This document shows positions 35,078-48,187 of a DNA stretch of 64,000 nt, one piece after another. Origin of the DNA: Tetrahymena thermophila SB210. Taxonomy: Eukaryota; Ciliophora; Oligohymenophorea; Hymenostomatida; Tetrahymenidae. The position numbers were made by a program, and so were the translations under genes. A model generated the notes under the pieces. It saw only the letters and a program-made list of their open reading frames with translations. It searched no databases and was not told where the DNA came from. The first letter of the stretch is position 1; every line of letters starts with the position of its first letter. Location: the NCBI RefSeq assembly GCF_000189635.1, contig NW_002476317.1:124001-188000 (forward strand), given 5' to 3'.

Positions 35078-36520
35078 TTCCTTTTTGCTTAAAATATTTT
35101 TAAAATTTAAATAAATTCTTACTAACTTTTAAAAAGTATTAATGAATTAATTTAAAAATTGAAATCTAATAAAAAAAATAAATGCGTATTTTTATTTTAT
35201 TTCTTATTAATTTATAATACTCTATTAATAATTAATAAAGGCTCACTTATTCCCCGCTAAATACTAATAATTAGTCATATATTTAATTAACTTTGTTTAT
35301 TTAAGATATCTTACTAATTGTTTATTAAAAACAAGCACTCACTTGCTTTTACAAATAATATTTCGTTTTCTTCTAAACACAAATAAAGAAAAGAAAAAAA
35401 TTAGCTGTTAAAAAATATTATTTATAATTAAAAATATAATAATACAAAACAAAAAAAATAAAACAAGATAAAAAGAAGATGGATATTTACTTTATTTGCT
35501 TATTTAACAAAAAGTTTTTTAGTTTAATAAATAAACAATAGAATTAAGGAAATAGCATTTTTTGCCCAACAAACCGGGCTGGTTTATTGGGTAAAATAAA
35601 AAATGCTTATTGATTTAATTCTCTAACAGCAGTTGAATCTAAATACATAATAATGTAAGAAATACCCTCGCATCAACATGAAAATTTTTTAATTGAATCA
35701 AACAAAAAGCAAAAGATAAATATCCTCTTTGATATATTTAGTAAATTCAAAATTAATATGAACCCTTTCTTTTTGACTATTGATAAACACATTAATCAAT
35801 TAAAATCTAGCTTTAGTTGTTAGAAATCGCTCTTTCAAAAAAAAAAAAACTCATCATAATTAATGGAATATACTTACTTACTTTCATATCTTCTTACTGA
35901 ATTATCTTTTTCTCTTTTTACAAAAATATTTTCTTTAAAAAGACAAATAATTAGTTAAATATAAAGATAAAATAAATGTATGTATTAAATCTTATAAATA
36001 AAAATTATAAAAATATCCACATAAAAAACAATATAAAACTTACTAATAATAAGAAATAAATTAACAAGTAAAAATTCGATGAAAAAAAAATCAGTTAAAA
36101 TTTTTGTTAATTCAAAATATTTTAAAACAAAAACAATAATTTGATAGAAAATTATTTCAATAGTTATCAAATTAAATTAAGAATTAAAATTCAAATAATC
36201 TTTTTAACATACTTTAAAAGTAGTTTTTATTACTTAAAATGTATAATTTATTAATTTTTTAAACCTTTACTAATGAAAAACTAACTATCTAATAATTATA
36301 TGTAGATTCTATTTAAATAAAAATAAAAATACATTACTTGGCTAATTAAATTATTTTAATAGTCTAAAATTTGATTGATAAATACAATTTATTATGATTA
36401 AATTTTTAAAAAATAGATTTAGGTTAATGAAAAGAATATTTAAATAACAAAAGTATTTTTACTAAAAATATTATATTCAAAAGCTTAAACTTTCACTTTA
36501 CTTTGAAAGCTGTTTTATAC
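35078..36520. other. Long intergenic region with a foldback element
   Basis: About 1.4 kb of A/T-rich DNA upstream of the tetraspanin-like gene and downstream of the kinase gene. Apart from the foldback at 35541-35621 I see nothing. An antisense frame at 35985-36170 is I/F/L/Y-only and is not convincing. Confidence 0.5.
35541..35621. repeat. 81-nt imperfect palindrome (foldback hairpin)
   Basis: GAATTAA at the left end pairs with TTAATTC at the right end. Inside, AGCATTTTTT pairs with AAAAAATGCT, then CCCAA with TTGGG and AAACC with GGTTT, around a GGGCT loop. Small internal mismatches lie between these blocks. It is the most G/C-rich spot in over a kilobase of A/T. It could be a small structured RNA, a tiny MITE-like element, or the 3' signal of a neighbouring transcript. 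Confidence 0.75.
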
Positions 36521-38912
36521 TCAATATTATTTGCTGACTGAACCATTTAAACTTGTTCCTTATATATTTATATTTTTCTTTTATTCCATATTCAGTAAAT
36601 ATTCTTCTAATTCATTTTGTATCTCATATTAATTTATTCTTTTAAATTCCATTTTTTTCTCTGAATCATCAATCTATTTCTAAAAAAAATGAAGATAATA
36701 TTTTATTTTTTAGTTGCATTTTGAAATTTTAAGATCTTAAGTCACTTATTCAGAAATCTACTTTTCATTTATTTTTAAGCAAGTCTTATATAACTCTTTT
36801 CTTCGCTCATCTAATTTTTTTTTTTTTTAATTATAGAAATCGTTACTAATTAAATCTTTAAAATTTTCATTAATTGGATGCTTATTTTCATAAATTTTTT
36901 TTAAATGAGTAAATTATAACTATTATAGATACAAAGAATAATTAGTTAAACATTATTTTAAGTCATCTTAGTTTTCGTATTCCTTATTTGTATATTAATT
37001 TTGAACAAAATTCTAGATTTAATTTAATTAATCTAAGTAATCTATCAAATTAGAAAACTCTTCTTTTTCTTTTTATCTCTATTTAAAAATTTCATTTTAC
37101 TTTATAAATTAGTCTTCATCTAATTTTTGTATTTTATCTACTTTAGTTACTTTCTATACTTTATTTTAGCTATTATTATTAAGATTAGATTACTAAATTT
37201 TTAGACTATTTTCATTTTCGACATATTTTTAGTATTTAATAACAGGTTATTTTTATATAGATGTAACCTAACTATATTTAGGTTTATTTTACTAAGACAT
37301 GCTTTAAGCTAAAGTATTTTCTTTTATTTAAGGTTTAATTTCTGATTTAGTTTTATTTTAATAAAATTATTGGTTTTATCCTGCTTGAATGCTTGAATTT
37401 TGCCTAAAACTTGGGTTTTCATTCTAAATAGAATTTTAATTTATTGGATGTTTTTAAATTACTTCTGACCTTGTTTCTTATTTTGTTAATTACTATCTCG
37501 AATTTTATTTTTAGTACTATTAGAAACTATTTTAAGATTTAATTATGCCCTTTGGGGTTTATATTTTTGAGCCAAAGCTACCTTAAGAATCAAATATTTA
37601 TATACTATTTTATCTAATTATTTATCTAACTTATTATTGGCCTTATTATTTTTTGCTCAGCGAGCTGTTTTGCATGCTTTCTTGTTCTTGTTTTTGTGGT
37701 AAGTAACTTAATTGTTTATAATTACCAAGAGGGTACAAGTCAGTTATTTTCAAAATATCAATTCTTTTGTTAGGATCAACTTTAAGCATCTAACTCAATA
37801 AATATTTTGTTTTATCTGATATTTAAAATTCTATGCAAAATCTATTTAAATTTTAGTCAATACATTCTTGAAGGTACTAAAAATTTTAGATGAAATCTTG
37901 CATAAGAAACAAATATGCACCAAAAAGCATCTTACTTAATATCTAGCCCAAGCTAAAAATATCCTAAAAATTTATAAATTTTATGTAAAAAATAAATAAT
38001 AAATATTTAAATAAGTATATATACTGCTTTTAAAGTATATCCCTTATTCATAAGAACTTCAGGAGCTACTGTAGTCATAGTACCTAATATTGACTAATAT
38101 TCCATCTCTTATAAAGATTCTTTTGAAAACCCAAAATCAGCTAACTTTATTTTGTTATCAAGACCAAATAAAATATTAGGTAATTTTATACTATTTTAAT
38201 TAAAGAAATATTAATAATAAATTTTATAAAAAAGCAAAAATTTTATTTTTAAATAAAAAAGAATTTGTAAAATAATTATTTAAAATAATCCTATTGATTA
38301 GAGCGTCTCATTTACTTTAATTTATCTTATTTAAGTAAATATTCTAACAAAGAAAACAACTTAATTATTAAAAAAAATCTAATATCAAAGATCAAATAAA
38401 TGATATTTTTAAAATAATGAATTTCTAATATAAATAAAATTTATTTTAAATCTAAAAAAAATCATTAAAATGATTATTTATTACTCTCTGTGTGCTATTT
38501 TCGAGTAATGCATGTAATATATTGCATCTTTTATCTAAAAGAAATAGTATAAAGCTTCATTTTCACTGAAAGAATTTTATCTTTAGAGTTTATCCAAAAG
38601 GGTCTCTTATTTACAGAGTTCAGTAACTATATATTTATTTTAAGTGTCTTCAAAACTATCGATATATTTTAAAATATGCTCGCAATTATGTCTCTAAAGA
38701 GCTTTCATAACTTTTATCTCCTCTTGAATCATCAGATTCATTTATTAATTTAATCTCGAAGCATGTTATTTATTTATCTCCTTAATGGCGACTAGCTATT
38801 ATTATTTGTTAACACCTTTATACACTTTACAAAAGCTTCCTTATCCAATTTATTCTAATATTATATATTCTTTGTTAATTTATTTATTTTAACTTTTATA
38901 TAATTATGACAT
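36521..38912 (-). CDS. Serine/threonine protein kinase with long Q/N-rich C-terminal tail
   Basis: 678 residues in three exons (38485-38912, 38025-38190, 36521-37963); introns of 294 and 61 nt. The kinase domain is at residues about 16-270: glycine loop IGQGSFCKV (23-30), VAIKE with K44, catalytic HRDIKLPN (D143, K145, N148; the aspartate codon is split by intron 1), DFG at 161-163, and an activation segment GTMTTVAPE. Later DIFSLGQILSKML and MLKVDPNKRI complete the C lobe. All catalytic residues are present, so it should be active. The tail of about 400 residues is Q/N/K-rich and then coiled coil (FINLI-type heptads near the end). Similarity to ULK/NEK-type kinases is possible, but the subfamily is not decided by eye. 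Confidence 0.9.
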
Positions 38913-39142
38913 TTTTTTGTATATTTTATTTAAGTTCTAATATATTTATTTTTTATTAACTTCTTTCTGTTCTAAATATATATATATATTAATCCAATTA
39001 AGCAGTATTATAATAATTAAATAATTTAGTACTATCTGACCATTTTATTTATTTTATATAGAAAAATAAATATTATAATATAAATAAAATTATAATAAGT
39101 TTTATATATTAATTATTAAATTTATTCTATAACTAAATATTT

Positions 39143-42100
39143 TCAAAATTGTTTTGATTAATATGTTTGTGAAGATGTTGATTAATGATGAGAATTAAGC
39201 ATTGAGGAACTATACTAACTTGTAGAATTTGAAGCATTCCCATTTAAATTATTATGACTATTATTCAAGTTATTAGATGCTTCTTTTAAATCAAATTTAT
39301 TTACTATCTCTTAGTATAACCTAAAAATAATAAAATTATAAAAAAATTAACATCATTTTTATTTATTAGTAAATTAAAAATAATAAATAAATAAATACTT
39401 ACTTCTCAAAAAGTTGGTCATGCTTATTTTATTGCTGATGTTATTATTGAGAGTTGCTTGTAGTGATATTTCCTGGCTTATTGTAGGTCTTTTGAGTTAA
39501 ATTAGCGTTTAAAGAAGAATTCATGCTTTTAACTTCATTCTTATTTAATAAGCTGTGAAGTTTTGTTGTATCATTTTTTAATCTAAGAAGATTCCTAACT
39601 ATTTATGAGAATTCCTTTTAAACTTTTAAAATAATTGCATAAGGGTTAGTTTAAATGTTAGAAATTTATTTAATAAAAATAAATTTAAATAATAGAAAAT
39701 GTATATTTTATTTATAAAGATATTTCATTTTATTTTATTTTTAATTTTAATTGTTATTTTACCCATCGGATCTTCAATATCAATTTACTTATCTTGTGTG
39801 ACTTAAATAAAATTTTTATTAGCTTGTTTATTTTAATCTTAGTTGTTTAAAGAAGCAGATCCATTTATAATTTTCGTGTCCTCATTAGCAGAACATTGTA
39901 TTGATCCTTATATAGATGTTTTAGAGCCATTAAAAGAACTTTAACTCTTATCTTATTTTTTTGATAAGCTCTAGTTATTTTAATTCAAATGGTATTAGTT
40001 TTTTGTAATATTTTTACAATATTGAGCAGATGTTTTTGAAGGAGATTTTTTTCTGTATGCTTCATCTTGATATAATCTAAATATTAATTCAAATTTATTA
40101 ATTTATTCCATTTAAAATAACTTTATTTTACTATTTTATAAATGTGCTTGTATCTGAAGGTGTCTTATAGTGAAAATTTCTCTAAGAATTGTCTGCGAGT
40201 TACTCCTTTAAGTTAAATAATTTTTTAATTAAATATGAATTATTTAAAATTTAAATTAATAAAATCTTATGATTATTCATTACTCTATTATAATCAAATC
40301 GTAAATTATAAGAAAGATATATTAGTAAAAAGCTTCTAAACTAAAAACCATAATAAAATAATATTATATAAACTATAACATTCGAAAAAATTTAATAATA
40401 ACTAAATCAATATAATTAAAGAGATAAAATAATTAAATTAATTAATTAAAATTTACTTATTTTAAATCTTCTGATCTTTGCCCCTTTTGTAAGTCACTTT
40501 ATACATAAGCATTATATTGGTTCGAGTTATTTTGAACACTATTAGAATAAGAATCTAAATTATCCATTGAACCATGTCTATTCTGCTTATTATAATTTGA
40601 AGGTGTGATTGGGTTACTTTAAGTCAGTGTACCTATTGGTGCTCTTGATTTAGATGTATTTAACTCACTCATGGAACCATCACTTCCACTATCATCTTAA
40701 CTATCCTCTAAATTTTTAGAATTATTACTTTTATTTCTTTTTTTACTTTATTTTAGAGTGATATTCACTCTGTTTATAGCCTTTTCATGAATTTTATTTC
40801 TCATTTTGAATTACTCTGCAGAACTATATAAACCATTATTTGTATCTTCTTCCTTATTATCTTATTAGTCTAAAGAGCTTAAAGGAATATTTAATAGATT
40901 ACTTTAAGATTTCTTTCTCTATTAAAAGCTATTTTATTCTTGAGAATCTTCAGATACGCTTTGAACTTTATTTTATATTTTTGAGGAGTTATTAAGTTTG
41001 TTCATTTAATTTTTTTATTGAGACTAAGATATTCTGTTTTGCTCTTCAAAATTTTGCTATTTAGCTTCTTTTATTGATGTATGCTGTATTTATATAATTA
41101 AATTAATACAAAAAATTGATTAATAAATTAAAATAATCTAAATTTACTTCTATTTGATTTTATATTTGAGTATATTCAGTGTTTATATTTAAGCTTTGTG
41201 TTAATTACTGCTAATCATTTAATTTAATGCTTTTATTGATTTATAAATCATTAAGGGAACTAAGGCCTTACTACTATTTACCTTAATCAATTTATTAATT
41301 TAATATAAATTAATTATTTTAATTTTGTAAGTTATAGTAAAGACTTTTTATTTATTCTTGATCTTGAGCACCTGATAATTATTATGGTGATTATTAAGAA
41401 TATTTTTCTTTACTTTATTAATTAATCTAACTTAATTACTACTATTGCTAATTATTAATAGGTTTACTTTCTTGTTTTTCTTCTGTTGATGTTAAGTAAT
41501 TAGATATATTTTTATTAACAGGATTGGACATTTCTAATTTTTATTCGAATCCCATTTATATTTAAGTATTATTTGCAGGTGATGCTTAATTATAGTAATA
41601 ATTGTTACTTATCAATTAACTATCATACGACAATACAAATGAGAGAGGTTTTTTAGAATTGAAACTTGAGTTTTTTTAAGATAACTAAGACTCCACTTTG
41701 CTGTTGGATTCTTCAGTTTTAGTTTTGTTTTAAAAATTGTTTTGAAAATTTTCTTTAAATAAGCTAGGCTTTTCTAATGTTTTACCTTATTAAATAGTAA
41801 TGCTATCTAAAGAATTTTTCATTTAATTCTCTGATGTATTTATTGATTCATCATTAATACTATTTTATTTTGTAAAGAATATATTTTTTTACATTCTTTG
41901 AACTATGTTATTAGAACCAGGGGATGGCATAGCAGACTTTGAAGAAAATTAATTAGAATTTAGGTTTACCAGCTACTCAGGACATTATTAATTAAATTAT
42001 TATTTTTGATTATTGGAAAGATTTTAATTTAAAACATAGTTAGTAAAATTTTTTTTTAAAAATTATTTATCAAAACTTTATTAGTGTTAGCTTTAAAAAC

Positions 42101-44809
42101 CATTTAATTTATTTTATTATTATTAATTTTTAGAAGTATTTAGGCTATTTTAGTTTATTTATAAATTTTAATGAGAATTTTGTTAATATTATTATTGTTG
42201 TTGTTATTGTTATTATTGATGATGATGTTATATTTATTATTATTCCATATTATTTTATTGATCTTTACTTATTTCATCTACTATTTTATTAGTACTACTC
42301 TAACCACTAATTATAGCATAAGTTTATGCTGCTAATTAATCATTATCCTCATCATTTTATTCTGTTTTATGTCTCCATTCAAATTTTCCGTTGCTAAATT
42401 AATTTTTATCATATAATGACTTACTCATGCTATGATTACTTTATATAGTTGATTATGTATTTTTACTTTTAACTTATGTTGCATTATTTGCATTCTATTT
42501 ATAAATGTCAATACTTTCTTTGATGCCATATGAACTATTTTAGCCTTTTTACTTTTAAAGATTGCTACTATTATTATTGTAAAAGCTTATTTTGTTATTA
42601 AATCCAAAATGCTCCTTTTTACTTTATTATTCCCTTGAATTACTACTTAACAAAAAATATATTAATTTTAAAATAAATTTAACAAAAAAATGTAAAAATT
42701 TTCATATTTTAAATCTGTAAGTAAAAGTTGTATTTACAATTATTTTTGTACTGTTGATTAAGAAGAAGAAGACATTCTTTAAGCAATAGAATCAGCATTT
42801 TAGCTGCTACTTGAAATATTGTTATTCAAATTACCAAATTAATTTTATATTTCCTCTTAAAAGTTAACGATCGATCTTTGTTGCTCATTCTTTACACCAA
42901 CAGATAAATTTAGATTTTGATGGGATTATACATTGTAATCCTCAATTTGTTCATCATTTTCAGTTGCTACATTACTACTTTTATGAGAATAGCTATTTTA
43001 TCTTCTATGCCCATTAGCTTTGATTTAAGTATTTCCATTATTATTAGCAGTCTATGAAGGTGATTTCTCTTAAAAGTAAAGCTATTGTGCATTATTAAAA
43101 TCTTAAGAATTTGTGTTTCCTCCGTTTATGCTGAACGATGTGTAACTTGATTTTTTTCCTTACTAAATTCCATACTTATTAGGTTTATTTTATTAATTGC
43201 TGTTATTGTTAAGCCCACCTATATTTTCTATTGAATTTTTGCTTTAAGGTTTTGAATCATTATGTTTTACTAAATACTAATCATATGTGCTTTATGTTTT
43301 TTAGGATTTAGATAAATTAGAGCAGCTAGTTGATATAGAAGGAGCATATTACAGTTAAACTCCATTATAAGTGCTATTGCTTAAAACAGGAGCGTTTGTA
43401 TACTAGCCATTTATTATAAAGCTCTAAGTTTATCCTGCTGGAAGTATTTAATTTATCAAATTTGAAGGCTACTTATTAAATTATTCACTAAAACTGTTTT
43501 ATTTTTATATTTGAGCTTTCTGATTGCTGCTTGTAGATTATCCTGACTACACTAAAAGTGATGGATTCGCAATGCTACTTGAAATATAAGCAATCTTTTA
43601 ATTATCTTCAATATTATTATTTAACTAATAAGGAGCATTTTTTATGGGACTTACATCTCTTTTCATAGACTTAAATGTTGAGTTTTATAAAGGCTAATTT
43701 AAACTTTTATCTGATTTAGCTAAACCACTTGAAATATTTTAAGGAGTGCTAGTAGTACTTGTTTTTTAACCTAGTCCTATTACATTGTTTAGAGAGTTTT
43801 TGTTTACTTTTGCATTTAAATCTTTTTTTTAAAATATATTAAAAATATATTATCTCTCCTTTGAATAAATTACTAATATTTGGAGGCACTATAGACTGAT
43901 TGCTTTACTAATTTTATTATATTTATTGCTTGTTTTATATATTACTGGAGCTTGATTACGAGTTATATTGAGATGCTAGCTGCTGCTGCTACTAATACTA
44001 AAGATGTTGCTATTCGAATTATTTTGCAAAAATATTGCTTTTAACTTTCTTCTAAGCTTAGTTTTATTGCTAAATCTATTTGGATTAAGAGGTGCTTTAG
44101 TTTGTAATTGAGTTACTGCTATTCATAACATTTTGATTACCTAAGCATTTTTTAAAAAGATAGATTTTAATAAATGATATGTTTATTCAATAAAGAATAG
44201 TATTAATATTACCTATTTAATTTTGACTCAACTCGCTTCCTACTGTTAATATATTTATTGATTTAGTTTTATGGTCTTCGCCTCCATCTATGTTTTAAAA
44301 ATGAAATTTATAAAATTACAATTTTTTAGCAATAGATTTCAATCATATTTCAAGTGATTTCCTAAAATTTTCTTTAATAAAATCTAATAATTTTAATTAA
44401 AGTTGAATAACTATACAAAGTAATTTTAATTACTTCTTTATAATATGTTAAAATCGATTAGTGAAGGTGCACCTTAACTAGGAATATCACTAATATTAAC
44501 ATCCTACTCTAAAAGTTCATTTTAAGATTTTTATATGACTTATTTTGATCCTAATGATTGCTAAGAAGCATAATCAGCACTTTAGGCAGAAATTGCATTG
44601 TAGCTTTTTCTGTTATTTTATTGCATTTGCTAGTTTAATTATGGCTATTATTTGTTAATTTATTGCATATTAGATGATCCAAGCATTGAATCTGATGTAA
44701 CTTATGACTAGTATGGTTTATGAAATGTATACAATGCGCTGCTCTGCTCATGAGTGTTATTATATTTATTTAAGATGAAGTTATCTCCTGACTTCTATCT
44801 TGAAAACAT
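39143..44809 (-). CDS. 1570-residue Q/N/S-rich disordered protein
   Basis: Ten exons (44434-44809, 44213-44287, 43874-44140, 42738-43821, 41148-42645, 40457-41083, 40132-40205, 39763-40076, 39403-39622, 39143-39320), all nine introns in phase. The start is MFSRQKSGDNFILN; the end is HHQSTSSQTYQSKQF then TGA. There is no recognisable fold in most of it, only Q/N/S/K-rich sequence with many S-P and S-S clusters. A run of histidine and glutamine (HHH then ten Q) lies near 42205-42245. The last 150 residues contain helical segments (SQIVRNLLRLKNDTTKLHSL, LYQEIVNKFDLKEAS). Such proteins may be scaffolds or phase-separating; no function is assigned. Intron 4's acceptor could shift by three bases. 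Coding is supported by consistent frame across exons. Confidence 0.78.
42183..42245 (-). repeat. Poly-glutamine/asparagine coding tract
   Basis: A trinucleotide-like stretch (att, gtt, gat units on the plus strand) encodes HHH followed by about ten glutamines with a Y and N nearby. The glutamines use a mixture of CAA and TAA codons, which breaks up pure DNA repeats. Confidence 0.7.
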
Positions 44810-45711
44810 TAACGCTAAATTATCTATCTATCAATCAATCAACCACCCTTTGTTCTTTACAGTAATATAAAAATAAAAAAATTTATACAAAGTTATCTTG
44901 AAATTTTGATAATATGTTTGTGATTAGGTCTTTTTTCAAGCAATTATTTACTTAGAATTATTATTATTCAAATCTGAAAACTTAATGATTTTTTAATTCG
45001 ATTGGATTCTCTTGAACTATATATATCTCTAGAACTAATACCCACCTTTATTATTTATACTAACTTTGATTTTATTTTATTTTTTTCATTTATTAACTGG
45101 CTTAAATTAAATAAATAGCTAAATCTGAATAGATTTTATTTATTAAATTAATATCTCCATTGAAAAAAAAAATCACAGCAAGCTTTTCTGTAATTATTTT
45201 ACTATCATAGATTTTGTGTGAACAAATATCTTGTAATTTATTTGGATAAGTAAATTTTTATTTTTGCTACTTTTTTACAATCACTAAACTAAAAATCCTA
45301 ATAATTCAGATAAGGCAATTTTTGAGTTAATTTAAAATAATTCACTGTTAAGTTTTTTATGAAAAATAATCCATTAAGTATTATCATATCAATCAAAACA
45401 CCTATAAAGTATGAATAATAAAAAAATTGCTTGAAAATATCTTATCTCTTAATTTTTAAAAATGCTTATTTATTTTTCTTAAATTTTAATTTTTTTATAC
45501 AATTATAAGAATATAAAATAATATATTTACAATCAAAGTTATAGGGAAGAATAATTTGTTAATTTTAAGTTATATTTGGATATAAATTTTTTTAAATTAA
45601 TAAATTAGAATTTTTAGCCGCCTTTTATGATGATGAGTTGCTGTATTCATTTTTTTGCAGCACTTATTGGCCTATTTCTAATGTCCATAGGAGATGCTAC
45701 TGTTCTTCTAT
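44810..45711. other. Intergenic spacer
   Basis: About 900 bases upstream of the Q/N-rich gene and downstream of the next minus-strand gene. A/T-rich, with a short atca/atct microsatellite near 44822-44842. No gene seen; the ATG frame at 45627 lies antisense to the neighbouring last exon. Confidence 0.5.
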
Positions 45712-48187
45712 TCACTATAATTAATTTTTTAAATCAAAAGAAGAGGGAAAATAATATTTACTGTATTGAAATTTTTTGTTGGGTGTTTACAAAAAAGTTG
45801 TACCGTTTGTAGATGATAAATTCAAAACACGATTATCGTCTGGAGAAGTAAAACAGTAATCTAAACTTTCGTTTATATTTTTACCAATACTGGAGTATCT
45901 TTCGTGATTATGCACATGGTTGTTACCCTTATTAAAAATAATTAATTTCAGCACAACATAATAGAATAAAAAAATTACCTTGTTTTAACCACAAGATAAA
46001 CATTTAACTGGAATTAACTTTTTTGTGCTTAATAAAGAATTGTTCTGGTTTTAGTTTCCCTAGCTAGGAGTTAACATTCCTTCAGAAGACATGAAGTTAT
46101 TTATAGCCATGTTATTTGTAGAATTCATCTATTTCTTAACAAAAAGAGATAAGTTATCACAGTCTCTTCTCAAAAAGCTTTGCTACTCTGATAGTTAGTT
46201 TAATCTAGAGTCTATTAAAGCTAACTCTTTTCTATATTCTTCAGAATTTAACTTTAATTTTACTTGTTTAACTAAACCATTCAAGTCTGCATCCCTAAAC
46301 ACCCTCATTACCTATAACACAAAATACATTAATTAGTATGAAGTTAATAACTTTGACAAATAAATACTCTTTTTTCTATTTCATTAGCTGTTTCGACTTT
46401 GTAATGTATTTCATTTAAATCTTTTTGGAGCTTTTTATATTTTTCTTCGTCTAATATACCCTTTGGAACAGACTAATCAATCATTTTTTATATTTCAGCT
46501 TTTCCAATGTTCAATTAAGTTGTTGCAGATGCCCCAATTATATCAGAATGACCTAAATGAGCTTAATTTACTTATGTGATCAAGTCTATGCCATCAAATT
46601 TACGTTTAACCTCCTATAAAATTAATAGTATTTCATGAAAAGTGTATATTTAGCTTTTTTTTTAAGGATCTTACCTAAGTCATGTAATCATAAGCCTCAA
46701 TTAGCTTAGCTATTTCTTCTTCTGCTCTTTTTAGATCAGATTCAAGTTAACATATCTTATGAGGATCCATTTTTTTAAGTAGAGAAGAATAGTCTTAGAT
46801 TTCATCAGTTTAATTTTAGGTTTCCTTAATCTTACTTTTCTATTGGTAATAAAAATATACTTTTATGAATATCTTCTAAATATAATGATAGTAATCAATT
46901 AATTACAAGAATATTAAACTCTTCAAATCTATGCTCTATTTATACAAATTTTGATTTGTGGTCTTCTAAGGTAGCTTGTATATTGAATTACCCTTCTAAT
47001 GTTTTCATCCTTACTCTCATTTCTGATATTCTGTCATTGTTTATTTTTTAGTATTCATTGAGTTTTTCTTGTGTTACATAAGTTTGCTTAATCCTATAAA
47101 TAAGATAAAAATATTTCGAATTAATTTAAAAATACTTTTAATCAATAATTAATACTAAGTTTCTAATTCTTTGAGTGATGCCTTTACCAATTTTTGTTTC
47201 TCTGCATTTGAATTAATAAACTCATCAACTTTTTAATTTAATCTCTCCTAGAATTTATCATTTCTTTCTCCACTCCCTCCATTTAAATTTTAAAACTATT
47301 TTAAAATATATTTTTAAAATACATTTTCTTTTGGAAAAATTAGATAAAATAAATAACCTCTTTCATTATTTTTTATTGCATAGCTTAAACTGTTTCTTGG
47401 ACATACTCTTCATTTATTCTTTTTGTTAGTAAATCTTAACAGTCCTGTATCTTCCATATAGTTCTTCTTTCTACATCCTGTACTAACTCTTCAAAGTTAG
47501 TGATATGAACCTATACTCTTTATTCTATAGCTTTTGTATCTTCGTTTACTACTTTTGAGAAGTCGTCTATCTATTAGTAAATTAAATTATAATTTATCTA
47601 AGGATCGTTACTTTTACCTTTAATATTTATCAAAGATCATATAATTATTAATACCTTTGCTATTAATTTTTCTTTAAACTGCTTTTATTTTTCTTTATAA
47701 TTTTTACTATCTAATTTAGAATCAATTTTTTATTCTAATTTTTCAATTCTTGAGTTGTATGTCTATACTTATTTGAAAGCTTGAGTCGTTCCCATACTAA
47801 GCAGATTAATCTTTTCGCACAGCTTAGAGAGTTCTTTATCTATGATACCAGCACCAGTATAAAATAGTGCTTCATTCACTTAATCTTTCATTTCTTTAGC
47901 CATCTTTTCATCATAAAGATCAGTACATTTTGTAACCTGCCTAAGAAGATGTTATATCTTATAATTAATAATGATTAAATTGAATATTTTATCTCCAATA
48001 TGTTAACTAAAATATTGTTTACTTAATCTATTGCTATTTTTTATTTCATTTACTATTCTAATTTTTCTATTTTATCATTTTGTGCATTAATTGTTTCATG
48101 AACTTCCTCTAAATAGCTTTTGAGGGAGTCATAATTGACATCTAAAGAAATAAATGGTACACCTTTTAATGATAGCTCTTTTGACAT
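45712..48187 (-). CDS. Long coiled-coil protein with a C-terminal CxxC module
   Basis: 648 residues in nine exons (48023-48187, 47655-47936, 47358-47570, 47156-47295, 46907-47093, 46675-46839, 46368-46613, 45979-46311, 45712-45927); introns of 51-86 nt all keep frame. Residues 20 to about 520 are coiled coil (YDSLKSYLEEVHETINAQND, FEELVQDVERRTIWKIQDCQ, EKLNEYQKINNDRISEMRVR). Near the C-terminus comes PVKCLSCGQNKG, then HVHNHERYSS, possibly a zinc site. The layout, a coil followed by a CLSC-type module, recalls DUF4795 proteins such as the sperm-flagellum protein QRICH2; this is tentative. The start is uncertain: the frame stays open and coding-like for about 120 bases upstream (EEANKKFNCRDFALEDRQ) but has no ATG. 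Confidence 0.78.

Noticed and set aside
35985..36170. 61-codon antisense hydrophobic ORF
   Set aside because: A/T-only codons in an intergenic region without other support.
45627..45812. Plus-strand ORF beginning MMMSCC
   Set aside because: It overlaps the last exon of the minus-strand coiled-coil gene, whose frame is continuous and spliced.
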